From positions 1-64,000 of the forward strand of contig CANROX010000003.1 in assembly GCA_947632335.1 (NCBI GenBank): DNA of 64,000 nt, written 5' to 3'. The DNA is from an uncultured Clostridia bacterium. Lineage in GTDB: Bacteria > Bacillota > Clostridia > Oscillospirales > Acutalibacteraceae. Below are positions 17,633 through 26,890 of this stretch, piece after piece; position 1 is the stretch's first letter, and every line of letters begins with the position of its first letter. The notes under the pieces were generated by a model. That model was given only the letters and a program-made list of their open reading frames with translations, made no database searches and was not told where the DNA came from. The translations under genes and the position numbers were made by a program.

Positions 17633-17854
17633 ATGAAAACTCTTAGAGATGTAAAAATAGGTGAAACCGTAAAAGTAAAAAAACTTAATGGCGAGGGAGC
17701 TATAAAGCGCAGAATTATGGATATGGGTATTACAAAAGGCGTTGATATTTATATTCGTAAGGTTGCACCCCTGGGGGACCCTGTGGAGATAACTGTAAGA
17801 GGTTATGAGCTTTCGCTAAGAAAGGCTGATGCAGAAATGATTGAGGTGGAATAA
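17633..17854 (+). CDS. feoA: FeoA-domain ferrous iron transport accessory protein (second copy)
   Basis: 73 residues with the classic pattern LRDVKIGETVKVKKLNGEGAIKRRIMDMGITKGVDIYIRKVAPLGDPVEITVRGYELSLRKADAEMI. It is more typical than the first copy. Tandem feoA genes before feoB are common in Clostridia. GGAGGGAAG is the SD. A small GGGC-GAAA-GCCC hairpin with T6 and a third regulator-like box separate it from feoB. Confidence 0.93.
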   Translation: MKTLRDVKIGETVKVKKLNGEGAIKRRIMDMGITKGVDIYIRKVAPLGDPVEITVRGYELSLRKADAEMIEVE

Positions 17855-17868
17855 TCTGCCTTTAAAGA

Positions 17869-17917
17869 ACGGGCGAAAGCCCTGTTTTTTAAGGTTTAAA
17901 GTTAGCTGATGCTTACT
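17869..17917 (+). promoter_or_regulatory. Attenuator-like hairpin and third iron-box-like site before feoB
   Basis: GGGC-GAAA-GCCC at 17871-17882, followed by six T at 17885-17890, resembles a weak terminator. AGTTAG-CTGATG-CTTACT (17900-17917) repeats the feo box with an eroded right half. Together they may lower or retune feoB expression relative to feoA. Confidence 0.45.
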
Positions 17918-17945
17918 GTGATTATAAAGAAAGAGAGGAATTGTT

Positions 17946-20441
17946 ATGAATTTGCGTATTGCCCTTGCAGGCAACCCTAACTGTGGTAAAACCACCCTGT
18001 TTAACGCCCTGACAGGTTCAAACCAGTTTGTGGGTAACTGGCCGGGTGTAACTGTTGAGAAAAAAGAGGGTAAGTTAAAGAGGAACAAGGATATCACCAT
18101 TACAGACCTACCCGGTATATATTCACTTTCCCCATATACTTTGGAAGAAGTTGTTGCAAGAAATTATTTAATAGGGGAAAGACCTGACGCTATTCTTAAT
18201 ATTGTTGACGGTACAAACCTTGAGAGAAACCTTTACCTTACAACACAGCTTATTGAACTGGGTATTCCGGTTGTTGTGGCTATCAATATGATTGATATTG
18301 TCAACAAAAACGGTGACAATATCAATATTGAGCAGCTTTCAAGTGAACTGGGCTGTAAGGTGGTGGAAATTTCCGCTCTGAAAAATAAGGGAATTGATGA
18401 GGCTGTTGAAGTGGCCGTTGAGGTTGCCAAAAACAAGGCGTCTGTTCCTGCCCATAGATTTTCGGGGGAGGTTGAGCATACTATTGCCCACATTGAGGAG
18501 GCTGCTATTCACGAAATGCCCGAGGAACAGCAGAGATGGTATGCCATTAAAATTTTTGAAAGGGACGAAAAAGCCATTGAAAAGCTGAATATTCCCGAAA
18601 AGGTATTGAAACACATTGAACAGGATATTCAGAAAACAGAAAATAAGTTTGATGATGATTCTGAAAGTATTATTACAAACGAAAGATACATATATATTGG
18701 TGAAATTATTAAGACCTGTTACAAGAAAAAGAACAGGGGTAAACTTTCCACCTCGGACAAAATTGACAGGGTGGTAACAAACAGATTTGCGGCTCTTCCG
18801 ATTTTTGCTGTAATTATGTTCCTTGTTTACTACATAGCAATGTCAACGGTGGGTGCTTGGTGTACGGACTGGACAAATGACAACCTGTTTGGAGATGGTT
18901 TTCATCTATTCGGAATAGGTCAAAGCAGTTATGAAGAAGCGGCGGACAATTATGCCAATGCAATAGATGCAGTTGACGCATTTGTGGGTATTAAAACCAA
19001 CGATGAGGACGAAGTGGACGGGGATAAGACCCTAAAGGCTATGAACAGCTTTGAGCCGACTGATAAAGTGGTTACATACACAAAAACTGATGAAGAAACC
19101 CTTATCGACTACAATATTAATGTTTACTACGATAGCATACCTGCCGGCGCCGACCCGGAAGAAACCTGCGGTATGACATATGTTGAGGCAAAGACTTTCT
19201 TTGAAGAAAAGGGTTTTACGGAGCCTGACCCAACAGACTACGGCGTGTTTGTTCCCAGTATTCCGGATATGATTTCAGGCGGACTTCAGTCCATTGGCTG
19301 TGCAGACTGGTTACATGACCTTGTAGTTGACGGCATTGTGGCAGGTGTTGGCGCAGTGCTTGGTTTTGTTCCCCAGATGTTCGTACTGTTTATTCTACTT
19401 GCTATTCTTGAGTCCTGCGGTTATATGGCTCGTATTGCATTTGTAATGGACAGAATTTTCCGAAAGTTCGGTTTGTCCGGCAAGTCTTTTATTCCAATGC
19501 TGGTTGGTATGGGATGTGGCGTACCCGGTATTATGGCATCACGAACCATAGAAAATGAGCGTGACCGCCGTATGACAATTATGACAACAACATTTATTCC
19601 CTGCGGAGCCAAGACTCCCTTTATTGCCATGATGGCAGGGGCTCTCTTTGCAGGAAATAGTACAGCGGCGTCGTTTGTTTCCGTTGGGGCTTACTTCCTC
19701 GGTGTTTTTGCAATTATCGTTTCCGGTATTATGCTTAAAAAGACAAGGCTGTTTGCAGGAGACCCTGCACCGTTTGTTATGGAACTTCCCGCATATCATC
19801 TCCCGACAGTAGGTAATGTCCTGCGTTCAATGTGGGAGAGAGGTTGGTCCTTTATTAAGAAAGCGGGTACAATTATTCTTCTTTCTACTATTCTTGTTTG
19901 GTTTACATCTTTCTTCGGTTGGGTTGACGGCTCATTCCAAATGCTTTCCGAAGAACAGATTGACAACAGTATTCTTGCATATATAGGAAGTGCAATAAGT
20001 TGGATTTTTGCTCCCCTAGGCTGGGGTAACTGGCAGGCGGCGGTTGCCTCTATTACAGGTCTTGTTGCCAAGGAAAATATTGTCGGCACAATGGGTATCC
20101 TTTACGGCGGTGCGGTAAATATCGGTGAACACTTTACAGTAATCAGCGGTATTTCATTCCTAATCTTTAATCTCCTGTGCGCTCCGTGTTTTGCGGCAAT
20201 CGGTGCTATGAAGAGGGAGATGAACAATGGAAAGTGGACATTATTTGCGGTGGCATATCAGTGTGCATTTGCCTATGCAGTTGCAATTATTGTAAATCAG
20301 ATTGGGGGACTTTTTATTGGTGAATTTAATATTATTGCCCTGATTTTTGCATTTATTGTACTTGCATTTATGATTTATATGTTGGTTAGACCTTATAAAG
20401 AGGTAAACAGGCTTACAAGAAAGCTTTCCTTTGAAAAATAA
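17946..20441 (+). CDS. feoB: Ferrous iron transporter B, with a long acidic outer insertion
   Basis: 831 residues, longer than many FeoB proteins. The N-terminal G domain has G1 AGNPNCGKTTLF, G3 DLPGIYS and G4 NMID; a helical spacer follows to about 270; then the membrane permease with LVVDGIVAGVGAVLGFVPQ and GCGVPGIMASRTI. Between the first membrane helix and LVVDGIV lies an acidic insert of about 130 residues (about 330-455, e.g. TNDEDEVDGDKT), predicted outside. It imports Fe2+ under low-oxygen conditions. SD GAGAGG. Confidence 0.96.
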   Translation: MNLRIALAGNPNCGKTTLFNALTGSNQFVGNWPGVTVEKKEGKLKRNKDITITDLPGIYSLSPYTLEEVVARNYLIGERPDAILNIVDGTNLERNLYLTTQLIELGIPVVVAINMIDIVNKNGDNINIEQLSSELGCKVVEISALKNKGIDEAVEVAVEVAKNKASVPAHRFSGEVEHTIAHIEEAAIHEMPEEQQRWYAIKIFERDEKAIEKLNIPEKVLKHIEQDIQKTENKFDDDSESIITNERYIYIGEIIKTCYKKKNRGKLSTSDKIDRVVTNRFAALPIFAVIMFLVYYIAMSTVGAWCTDWTNDNLFGDGFHLFGIGQSSYEEAADNYANAIDAVDAFVGIKTNDEDEVDGDKTLKAMNSFEPTDKVVTYTKTDEETLIDYNINVYYDSIPAGADPEETCGMTYVEAKTFFEEKGFTEPDPTDYGVFVPSIPDMISGGLQSIGCADWLHDLVVDGIVAGVGAVLGFVPQMFVLFILLAILESCGYMARIAFVMDRIFRKFGLSGKSFIPMLVGMGCGVPGIMASRTIENERDRRMTIMTTTFIPCGAKTPFIAMMAGALFAGNSTAASFVSVGAYFLGVFAIIVSGIMLKKTRLFAGDPAPFVMELPAYHLPTVGNVLRSMWERGWSFIKKAGTIILLSTILVWFTSFFGWVDGSFQMLSEEQIDNSILAYIGSAISWIFAPLGWGNWQAAVASITGLVAKENIVGTMGILYGGAVNIGEHFTVISGISFLIFNLLCAPCFAAIGAMKREMNNGKWTLFAVAYQCAFAYAVAIIVNQIGGLFIGEFNIIALIFAFIVLAFMIYMLVRPYKEVNRLTRKLSFEK

Positions 20442-20460
20442 AGATGCAGGGGGAAATATT

Positions 20461-20631
20461 ATGTTAGATTTTCTTGCAGAGAACATCGGTACAATTATAG
20501 TGGCACTGGTGATTATAGCTATATGCTTTCTTATAATTTTTTTTAGAATAAAAGGCAAAAAGCAGGGGAAATCCTCCTGTGGCTGTGGCTGCGACTGTGG
20601 CAGCTGTGGCGGCTGCAGCTTTAAAAAATAA
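20461..20631 (+). CDS. Small FeoB-associated Cys-rich membrane protein
   Basis: 56 residues from ATG 20461 (the track start 20431 overlaps feoB and lacks a good SD; AGGGGG precedes 20461). One transmembrane helix (about 10-30) and a Lys-rich linker lead to a dense cysteine tail, CGCGCDCGSCGGCSFKK. Proteins of this shape follow feoB in many Firmicutes and may hold or sense iron at the inner face. The function is inferred from position and composition. Confidence 0.8.
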   Translation: MLDFLAENIGTIIVALVIIAICFLIIFFRIKGKKQGKSSCGCGCDCGSCGGCSFKK

Positions 20632-20650
20632 TCCTTTAATATTAGAGAAC

Positions 20651-20681
20651 ACCCTCAACAGTTAATTGTTGAGGGTGCTTT
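20651..20681. terminator. Terminator shared by feo operon and degV
   Basis: Perfect 10-bp stem ACCCTCAACA / TGTTGAGGGT, followed by GCTTTT on the plus side; the degV gene ends just beyond. Confidence 0.75.
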
Positions 20682-20682
20682 T

Positions 20683-21519
20683 CTACTTTTCAACATATAC
20701 AATTCCGCAGGAGTTTTTACCGATATGACTGCCGATTACTGCTCCGACATTTACAAGACAATGGTCCGACATAGGGTATCCCCTTTCCAAAAGGGCTTTT
20801 TTAACCTCTACCCCCACATTGTGGTTGTGTGCGTACATAATGTGGAAAGGGTATTCCAAATCGGGTTTTGCCTTATGGAGCTGATTTATCATATATTGAA
20901 TACCCCTTTGGGAACCAAGGGATTTATGGAGGAGTTTTATAGTTCCGTTTTCCATTTCTATAACAGGTTTAATGTTTTTTATGTTATTTATTTTGTGGGC
21001 AGAGTGAGGCAGTCTGCCACCTTTTTTTAGAAAATCGCCGGATTCAACAACGGCGTAAAGGCGCATTTTCTCTTTAACATTTTCTATATGTTTTACAATT
21101 TCTTTAGCGCCGTATCCTTTGTTTCTCATTCTTACAGCCTCTTCCACCAAAAGTCTTTCTCCCGCTGAGGCGCTAAGGCTGTCAATAATATATATCTTAT
21201 TTTTAAATCCGGAGCTTACATACTTTCCGCATTGATAGGTTCCGCTGATTTTTGAGGAAATGAGGATTGCAACAACCTCATCTCCCTTTTTTTCAGCCTC
21301 TTTAAAGATTTTTTCAAAACATTCAGGAGAGGGCTGTGAAGTTTTTGGGGTTTGGGAATGTGTTTTCAGAAGATTATAAAACATTCTCTTTGTAAGATTA
21401 ATATTTTCCTTGTAGGTAACATCCCCAAAGTTAATTGTCATTGGGACACATTCTACATTTAAAAGTTGTAGTTCAAGTGGCTCAAAGTCCGACGCAGAAT
21501 CCGTAATTATCCTTACCAT
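20683..21519 (-). CDS. DegV family fatty-acid-binding protein
   Basis: 278 residues, the usual DegV length. N-terminal MVRIITDSASDFEP, the fatty-acid contact region TSQPSPECFEKIF, VVAILISSKISGTYQ, and the C-terminal HNHNVGVEVKKALLERG. DegV/FakB proteins carry a fatty acid for phosphorylation by a FakA-type kinase (not in this window). It stands alone on the minus strand. Confidence 0.92.
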   Translation of the reverse strand: MVRIITDSASDFEPLELQLLNVECVPMTINFGDVTYKENINLTKRMFYNLLKTHSQTPKTSQPSPECFEKIFKEAEKKGDEVVAILISSKISGTYQCGKYVSSGFKNKIYIIDSLSASAGERLLVEEAVRMRNKGYGAKEIVKHIENVKEKMRLYAVVESGDFLKKGGRLPHSAHKINNIKNIKPVIEMENGTIKLLHKSLGSQRGIQYMINQLHKAKPDLEYPFHIMYAHNHNVGVEVKKALLERGYPMSDHCLVNVGAVIGSHIGKNSCGIVYVEK

Positions 21520-21600
21520 AATTTTGCTCCTTTTTTATGAATACTCTAATATTCTGCCCACTTTAATCAATATTAAACCTACAAAGCAAAATAAAAAGGA

Positions 21601-21627
21601 CTGTATACTATATATACAGCCCTTATG
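21601..21627 (-). terminator. Terminator of the lipoprotein gene
   Basis: On the minus strand, GGGCTGTATA...TATACAGTCC forms a hairpin followed by TTTTTATTTT. Confidence 0.6.
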
Positions 21628-21631
21628 CTTA

Positions 21632-22111
21632 TCAGCTTGTTATATCAATAAATATGTGGTAGAGATTATGGCTTTCAATGTCGTAGTAGTAGATTGAATA
21701 CATCTTGTAAACAGTTCTCTGCTTGCGAACGCCGATACTGTCGTTGCTTACTACTTTGTCGACAATCGTATAACAGTCGCCCTCTGTCACATGGTTTTCG
21801 CCGAAATCATAATCTTTACTGAATGTACTTAACTTTGCCCAACTGTCAAAGTTTTTTACATATCCTTTAATTTCCTTTATATTATTTTTGGAAACCTTTT
21901 GGTAGTCCTCATTTTCCTGAAACTTACTGTCAAAGCTTTCGTCATAAATATATTTTCCAAATTCCTGTTTGCTTCCCTCTTCACCATCGGAGTAGGTTTG
22001 GCTGTCCTTATAACCCTGAATAATTTCACTCGGGTCTTTGTCTGAGCCACACCCCGCAAATATTAAAAGCGGGACAATCATAATTAGTAACATCGCTAAC
22101 ATTTTTTTCAT
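21632..22111 (-). CDS. Predicted lipoprotein of unknown function
   Basis: 159 residues with a lipoprotein signal peptide and lipobox (MLLIMIVPLLIFAGCGSDKD), so it is predicted to be anchored to the outer face of the membrane. The mature part is hydrophilic and rich in Tyr, Asp and Lys, with no domain that I recognise. It is followed by its own terminator and stands alone. Confidence 0.75.
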   Translation of the reverse strand: MKKMLAMLLIMIVPLLIFAGCGSDKDPSEIIQGYKDSQTYSDGEEGSKQEFGKYIYDESFDSKFQENEDYQKVSKNNIKEIKGYVKNFDSWAKLSTFSKDYDFGENHVTEGDCYTIVDKVVSNDSIGVRKQRTVYKMYSIYYYDIESHNLYHIFIDITS

Positions 22112-22220
22112 ATAAATACCCCCTTTTTAATTGGTGATATAATATTATCATATGTAATGAAATATAGCAATATTTTATTTGTAAATATTTATAAAATTTT
22201 CTTAGTAATAACCTTTTTTG

Positions 22221-22250
22221 TTGACAAAATATTGTGTGTTTTGGTATAAT
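22221..22250 (+). promoter_or_regulatory. Promoter of the GH13 gene
   Basis: TTGACA, 18 bases, TATAAT, about 50 bases before ATG 22299. Confidence 0.75.
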
Positions 22251-22298
22251 GGGGCGGTGATTTAGGCAAGAAAAACTAACGGTTTACAGGAGAACAAA

Positions 22299-23591
22299 AT
22301 GGAAACAAAATGGATTAATGAATCAATGTTTTATCACATCTATCCCTTGGGATTTTTTGGGTGTGAAATGGAAAACAAAGGGGGAGATAATGCTTCAAAT
22401 AAAATTCTTGAATTAATTGACTATATCCCCCACCTAAAGAAACTTGGCATAAATGCACTGTATATTGGGCCGATTTTTCAAAGCGCAACCCACGGTTATG
22501 ATACAACAGACTACAGGCTCATAGACAGCAGACTGGGTACAAATGAGGATTTCTCGAAGGTGGCAGAGGCCCTTCATAAAAACGATATTAAGATTGTCCT
22601 GGACGGTGTTTTCAATCACGTTGGCAGACGCTTTTGGGCATTTGAGGAAGTTAGAAAACACAGGGAGGGTTCACCCTACTGTTCTTGGATTAGCGGACTT
22701 ACATTTGACAGTAACAACAGTTATAATGACAACTTTCACTATGACTGCTGGGAGGGTCACGAGCTTCTTGTAAAGCTGAATATGCAGAACCCCGATGTAA
22801 GGAATTATCTTTTGGACGCAGTTGAAATGTGGATTGATGAGTGGGATATTGACGGTATTAGACTTGACGCCGCTGATTGCATTGATTTACAGTTTTTCAG
22901 GGAACTGAAACAGAGAACAACAGCAAAAAAGAGTGACTTTTGGCTTATGGGTGAAATCACAAGAGGGGAATACACCCGTTGGCTACAGCCGGATTTGCTG
23001 GACTCTGTTACAAACTATGCACTTTTTAAAGGTATATACAACAGCCTCAACTGCAAGAATTTGTGTGACATTAGCTTTAATGTAAACAGAGAATTTAACA
23101 AGGAATGGGGACTTTACAAGGGCAAACTTCTCTATAACTTTCTTGATAACCACGATGTAAACAGGGTTGCCTCTATGATTAACGACCCTAAAGATTTATT
23201 TAACTGCTATTCAATTATTTACACACTTCCCGGTGTACCCTCCATATACTATGGAAGTGAGTGGGGAATTAAGGGTGATAAACATAATGGCGGAGATATT
23301 GCCCTCAGGCCAACAGTTGATGTTTATAATATTCCCATTGAAAATGAGGATTTGATTCACCACATTAGTAAACTGGCAGAAATAAGAAGTAACAGCAAAG
23401 CTCTTAAATACGGGGACTATGAACAGGTTATGGCGGACTGCCTCCATTGGGTATTTGCCAGAAATGCAGAGGATGATACAGCCCTTGTATTTGTAAATAC
23501 TGACGAATCCCCATACCGCTTTTCTGTAAACTACAGGGGTAAACAGTATGATATAGAGGTGGAAGGCCGTTCAACAGAGGTAATATATTAG
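22299..23591 (+). CDS. GH13 alpha-amylase family enzyme (cyclomaltodextrinase/neopullulanase-like core)
   Basis: 430 residues without a signal peptide, so cytoplasmic. The GH13 barrel starts at once (WINESMFYHIYPLGFFG), without the N-terminal domain of classical neopullulanases. Conserved regions: DGVFNHVG (I), DGIRLDAAD with the nucleophile Asp (II), LMGEI with the acid/base Glu (III) and FLDNHD (IV). It should cut alpha-glucans or maltodextrins brought into the cell. SD ACAGGAGAA; it is monocistronic with its own terminator. Confidence 0.9.
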   Translation: METKWINESMFYHIYPLGFFGCEMENKGGDNASNKILELIDYIPHLKKLGINALYIGPIFQSATHGYDTTDYRLIDSRLGTNEDFSKVAEALHKNDIKIVLDGVFNHVGRRFWAFEEVRKHREGSPYCSWISGLTFDSNNSYNDNFHYDCWEGHELLVKLNMQNPDVRNYLLDAVEMWIDEWDIDGIRLDAADCIDLQFFRELKQRTTAKKSDFWLMGEITRGEYTRWLQPDLLDSVTNYALFKGIYNSLNCKNLCDISFNVNREFNKEWGLYKGKLLYNFLDNHDVNRVASMINDPKDLFNCYSIIYTLPGVPSIYYGSEWGIKGDKHNGGDIALRPTVDVYNIPIENEDLIHHISKLAEIRSNSKALKYGDYEQVMADCLHWVFARNAEDDTALVFVNTDESPYRFSVNYRGKQYDIEVEGRSTEVIY

Positions 23592-23598
23592 TATATTT

Positions 23599-23622
23599 GG
23601 GCAGAGAAATTCTGCCCTTTTT
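23599..23622 (+). terminator. Terminator of the GH13 gene
   Basis: GGGCAGA / TCTGCCC stem, followed by TTTTTATTTT. Confidence 0.75.
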
Positions 23623-23629
23623 ATTTTCG

Positions 23630-23658
23630 TTTACAAAAAAGTATTTTTGGTGTATAAT
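23630..23658 (+). promoter_or_regulatory. Promoter of the MscS gene
   Basis: TTTACA, 17 bases, TATAAT. A second TATAAT-like hexamer lies closer to the gene, at about 23718. Confidence 0.55.
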
Positions 23659-23733
23659 TTGCCCATAAACTTAAATTAATATTGTAATTAAAAAATGATA
23701 TGAAGTTTATAGTTGGTATAATAAGAGGCGTGT

Positions 23734-24537
23734 ATGGACAGATATTTACAATTATTTTTGGACTTTGCAGTTGATATTTTCCCAAACATTATGGTGGCTG
23801 TAGTTATATGTATTGCAGGTTTCTTTATTACAAAACTTGTCCTTAAACTGTTTAAAAAGGGTATGGATAAGGGAAAGATGGACTTTTCTCTTGAAAAGTT
23901 TTTCCTCAACGCAATTAAAATAGCCTGTTATATTATTATAGTAATAAGTGCTTTGAGTCAGATTGGTATATCCACAACAGGAATACTTGCCTGTTTCTCT
24001 GCGGCGGTTGCTGCAATAGCCCTTGCCTTAAAGGACAGTCTTTCAAATATTGCCTGCGGAATTATTCTTTTGTTTTCAAGGCCCTTTGTAACAGGAGATT
24101 TAATTGAGATTGACGGTGAGATGGGTACTGTGGTGCAGATTGACCTTATTCACACAAAAATTTGCACCTTTGACCACAGGACCATTATGATACCCAATAG
24201 TGTTATCTCTGCAAAGGAGGTAGTCAACTTTTCAAGCACACCCTATCGCAGGGTGGATGTGACTGTTCCTGTAAGCTATGGTTGTGATATTTTGCTTGCT
24301 AAGGAAATTATAACAAGGACAGTTTTGTCTATTGATAATGTTCTTACAGAACCTGAGCCTCCATTTGTAAGGGTAAATCAGCTTTCTGACAGTTCTATGG
24401 ATTTTGTTGTAAGGGTGTGGACAAAGAATGACGACTACTGGATTGTTTATCATGATATGCTGGAAAAAATAATGACGGCACTTAGAAATGAGGGTATAAG
24501 TATTCCATATAATCAGGTTGATGTTCATCTGGTTTAA
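23734..24537 (+). CDS. Small-conductance mechanosensitive channel (MscS family)
   Basis: 267 residues, the size of MscS. Three N-terminal helices lead to the pore helix (GILACFSAAVAAIALALKDSLSNIACGIILLFSRPF), followed by the beta domain (GDLIEIDGEMGTVVQIDLIHTKI, MIPNSVI) and the mixed C-terminal domain. It opens upon membrane tension to release solutes during hypo-osmotic shock. Monocistronic. Confidence 0.93.
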   Translation: MDRYLQLFLDFAVDIFPNIMVAVVICIAGFFITKLVLKLFKKGMDKGKMDFSLEKFFLNAIKIACYIIIVISALSQIGISTTGILACFSAAVAAIALALKDSLSNIACGIILLFSRPFVTGDLIEIDGEMGTVVQIDLIHTKICTFDHRTIMIPNSVISAKEVVNFSSTPYRRVDVTVPVSYGCDILLAKEIITRTVLSIDNVLTEPEPPFVRVNQLSDSSMDFVVRVWTKNDDYWIVYHDMLEKIMTALRNEGISIPYNQVDVHLV

Positions 24538-24593
24538 TAATGAACATTTTTTTATCTTTTGATTATTAATAACTTCTAAATAACAATTTATAC

Positions 24594-24622
24594 TTGTAAA
24601 AAGATGTTTTTTATGATAGAAT
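24594..24622 (+). promoter_or_regulatory. Promoter of the aldo/keto reductase gene
   Basis: TTGTAA, 17 bases, TAGAAT, upstream of ATG 24657. Confidence 0.5.
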
Positions 24623-24656
24623 GTATGACAATAAATTGTAATAGGAAGTCGAAGCT

Positions 24657-25790
24657 ATGCGCTACAGAGATTTTGGTAAGACGGGACTAAAGGTTTCCGC
24701 ACTTGGATTTGGCACAATGCGCCTGCCTGTATATCCCGGCACAAATGACATTGATGAGCCTTTTGCCATTGAGCTTATGAGAAAAGCAATAGATAGTGGC
24801 ATTAATTATATTGACACCGCATATTCATACTACAACGGTATGTCAGAGGTTGTTACAGGCCGTGCCCTTGCCGGGGGATACAGGGATAAGGTTTTTCTTG
24901 CAACAAAATCTCCGGTATGGGCAATTAACAGCGAATATGATTTTGACCGATACCTTAACGAACAGCTTTCAAGACTTCAAACTGACCATATAGATTTTTA
25001 TTTGCTCCACTCTTTGGACGCAAATCTTTGGGACAACAGGGTAATCCGCTACAATGTGCTTAAACACCTTTTTGACGCAAAGAAGAGCGGTAAGGTAAGA
25101 TACATAGGTTTTTCTTTTAATGATGATATTAATATGTTCAAGTGGATTTGTGACTACTGGAACGAATGGGATTTCTGTCAGATACACCTTAATTATATTG
25201 ACGAACAGTATCAGGCAGGTCTTGACGGCCTTATCTATGCCAAGAATAAGGGTATGGCAGTAAATATTATGGAACCCCTTAGAAACGGCTACCTTGCAAA
25301 TGTTCCTAAAAAGACTCAGGCGGTATTTGATGAAATCTGTGCAAAGCCTGTTGAAATAGCAATGCAGTATCTCTGGGACAAGGAAGGGGTCAGCTGTGTT
25401 CTTTCCGATATGGGAAGATATGAGGACTTAGAAGAAAATTTAAATTATGCAAATGTATCTTCAATAGGTATGTTAAGCGGTAAAAGGATTATGGGTATTA
25501 AAAAGGCCCAGCAAACTTACATTAATGCAAGGATGGTTCCTTGTACCGGATGTAACTTCTGCGGGCGATGTCCCCAGCATGTGCAGATTGCAAGAAATTT
25601 TAATGCAATTAACAAGTATTCGGTTTATAATGATATAGAATTGGCAAGAGATTTTTATAAGGGCAGTGTGGCTCTTATCGGCGGTGAGGCAACGGCGTGT
25701 ATTGGTTGCAGATGGTGCGAGTCCATCTGTCCGGAACATATTGAAATAAGCAGCTGGATGAAAAAAATACCGGAAATCTTAGGCGTATAA
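24657..25790 (+). CDS. Aldo/keto reductase with C-terminal [4Fe-4S] domain
   Basis: 377 residues. The N-terminal AKR barrel (MRYRDFGKTGLKVSALGFGTMRLP) carries the catalytic segment GINYIDTAYSYYNGMSE (Asp, Tyr). A C-terminal extension (about 300-377) has two Cys clusters, CTGCNFCGRCP and CIGCRWCESICP, typical of the Fe-S subgroup of anaerobes. It is probably a redox enzyme using NAD(P)H or ferredoxin-linked chemistry; the substrate is unknown. Intact, in contrast to the relic at 2788. Confidence 0.92.
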   Translation: MRYRDFGKTGLKVSALGFGTMRLPVYPGTNDIDEPFAIELMRKAIDSGINYIDTAYSYYNGMSEVVTGRALAGGYRDKVFLATKSPVWAINSEYDFDRYLNEQLSRLQTDHIDFYLLHSLDANLWDNRVIRYNVLKHLFDAKKSGKVRYIGFSFNDDINMFKWICDYWNEWDFCQIHLNYIDEQYQAGLDGLIYAKNKGMAVNIMEPLRNGYLANVPKKTQAVFDEICAKPVEIAMQYLWDKEGVSCVLSDMGRYEDLEENLNYANVSSIGMLSGKRIMGIKKAQQTYINARMVPCTGCNFCGRCPQHVQIARNFNAINKYSVYNDIELARDFYKGSVALIGGEATACIGCRWCESICPEHIEISSWMKKIPEILGV

Positions 25791-25800
25791 TTAGAATTAA

Positions 25801-25833
25801 AAGGTCACTGTGGACTATCCATAGTGACCTTTT
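25801..25833 (+). terminator. Terminator of the aldo/keto reductase gene
   Basis: AAGGTCACT / AGTGACCTT 9-bp stem, followed by TTGTTT. Confidence 0.75.
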
Positions 25834-26040
25834 GTTTAAAAAATATTTTGTTAAAAGATAAAAATGCAATATCAGCATTTGAAGTTTGCAAAAAACTGTA
25901 GATATTTTCGCATATAAGCATAGATAAACATATTTTTGCAGTTTATCTATTTGATTGTTGCAAAAAGTAAAATAAAATCCCAAAAAATTTTTATTATTAT
26001 TCCTTAATTTGTAATATGTTATAAAATTATAGTTGTCTTG

Positions 26041-26069
26041 TTGACAAAACCCACTTAAAGTTGGATAAT
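26041..26069 (+). promoter_or_regulatory. ATP synthase operon promoter
   Basis: TTGACA, 17 bases, GATAAT, about 80 bases before atpB. No other strong promoter is seen before the end of the operon. Confidence 0.7.
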
Positions 26070-26148
26070 ATTAGAGTACATTACTCTCGGTTACTATACT
26101 GTTTTTTGTGTAGTGTTTGAGAAAAATCAGAACAAAGGAGGCGACTTT

Positions 26149-26838
26149 ATGGGTGGTATAGCAGAAACTATACAGGAAGAAATGAACTGTGAAGAGGTTT
26201 TTAATATTCCCATATTCGGGGGTATTCCTGTGTATGAATCTGTGGTAGTAACTTGGATAGTTATGGGCGTATTTTTGGCACTCTGCCTTATACTGGTCCG
26301 AAACTTAAAGGTGAAGAACCCGGGTCGTAAGCAGGTATTTCTGGAATTTTGTGTTGACTGGCTTTATAAGTTTGTTGGAGGAATGATTGGCAAGGAAGGG
26401 TCAATATATGTTCCCTACCTTATTTCCGTCCTCATATATATAGGTTTCAGCAACATTATTGGTGTTTTTGGTTTTAAATCCCCGACAAAGGATTTGAATG
26501 TGACAATAGCCCTTGCGCTTATGAGTATTATACTCATTGAGGGTGCAACTCTAATAAAGAAAAGACCTAAAAGATTTCTTAAAGGCTTTATGGAACCAAC
26601 CCCCATTATGCTGCCTTTTAACATTTTGGAAATAGGTATAAGACCGCTTTCGCTGTGTATGCGACTTTTTGGTAATGTTCTGGGCGCATTTGTTGTTATG
26701 ACGCTTATTGAATGTGTTGTACCTGTTGTTGTACCGGTGGCATTCAGTCTTTATTTTGACTTTTTTGACGGATTAATTCAAGCATATGTATTTGTATTCT
26801 TAACTTCCCTGTTTATTAAAGAGGGGCTTGAGGATTAG
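26149..26838 (+). CDS. atpB: ATP synthase Fo subunit a
   Basis: 229 residues from ATG 26149; AAAGGAGG precedes it, so I prefer it to the track start 26113. It is the membrane stator that forms the ion half-channels against the c ring. The essential arginine lies in PLSLCMRLFGNVLGAF, and the last helices carry VPVAFSLYFDFFDGLIQAYVFVFLTSLF. First gene of a canonical a-c-b-delta-alpha-gamma-beta-epsilon operon. Confidence 0.95.
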   Translation: MGGIAETIQEEMNCEEVFNIPIFGGIPVYESVVVTWIVMGVFLALCLILVRNLKVKNPGRKQVFLEFCVDWLYKFVGGMIGKEGSIYVPYLISVLIYIGFSNIIGVFGFKSPTKDLNVTIALALMSIILIEGATLIKKRPKRFLKGFMEPTPIMLPFNILEIGIRPLSLCMRLFGNVLGAFVVMTLIECVVPVVVPVAFSLYFDFFDGLIQAYVFVFLTSLFIKEGLED

Positions 26839-26890
26839 TTTATATCTGTTAATCACTTAATTTAGATATAGTTAGGGAGTGTTTTAAACT

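Larger units (their letters stand above)
25791..26148. other. Intergenic region before the atp operon
   Basis: AT-rich, no gene. It holds the AKR terminator (25801-25833), a 9-bp-arm inverted repeat TAGATAAAC / GTTTATCTA (25921-25949) and the atp promoter at 26041-26069. Confidence 0.6.
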
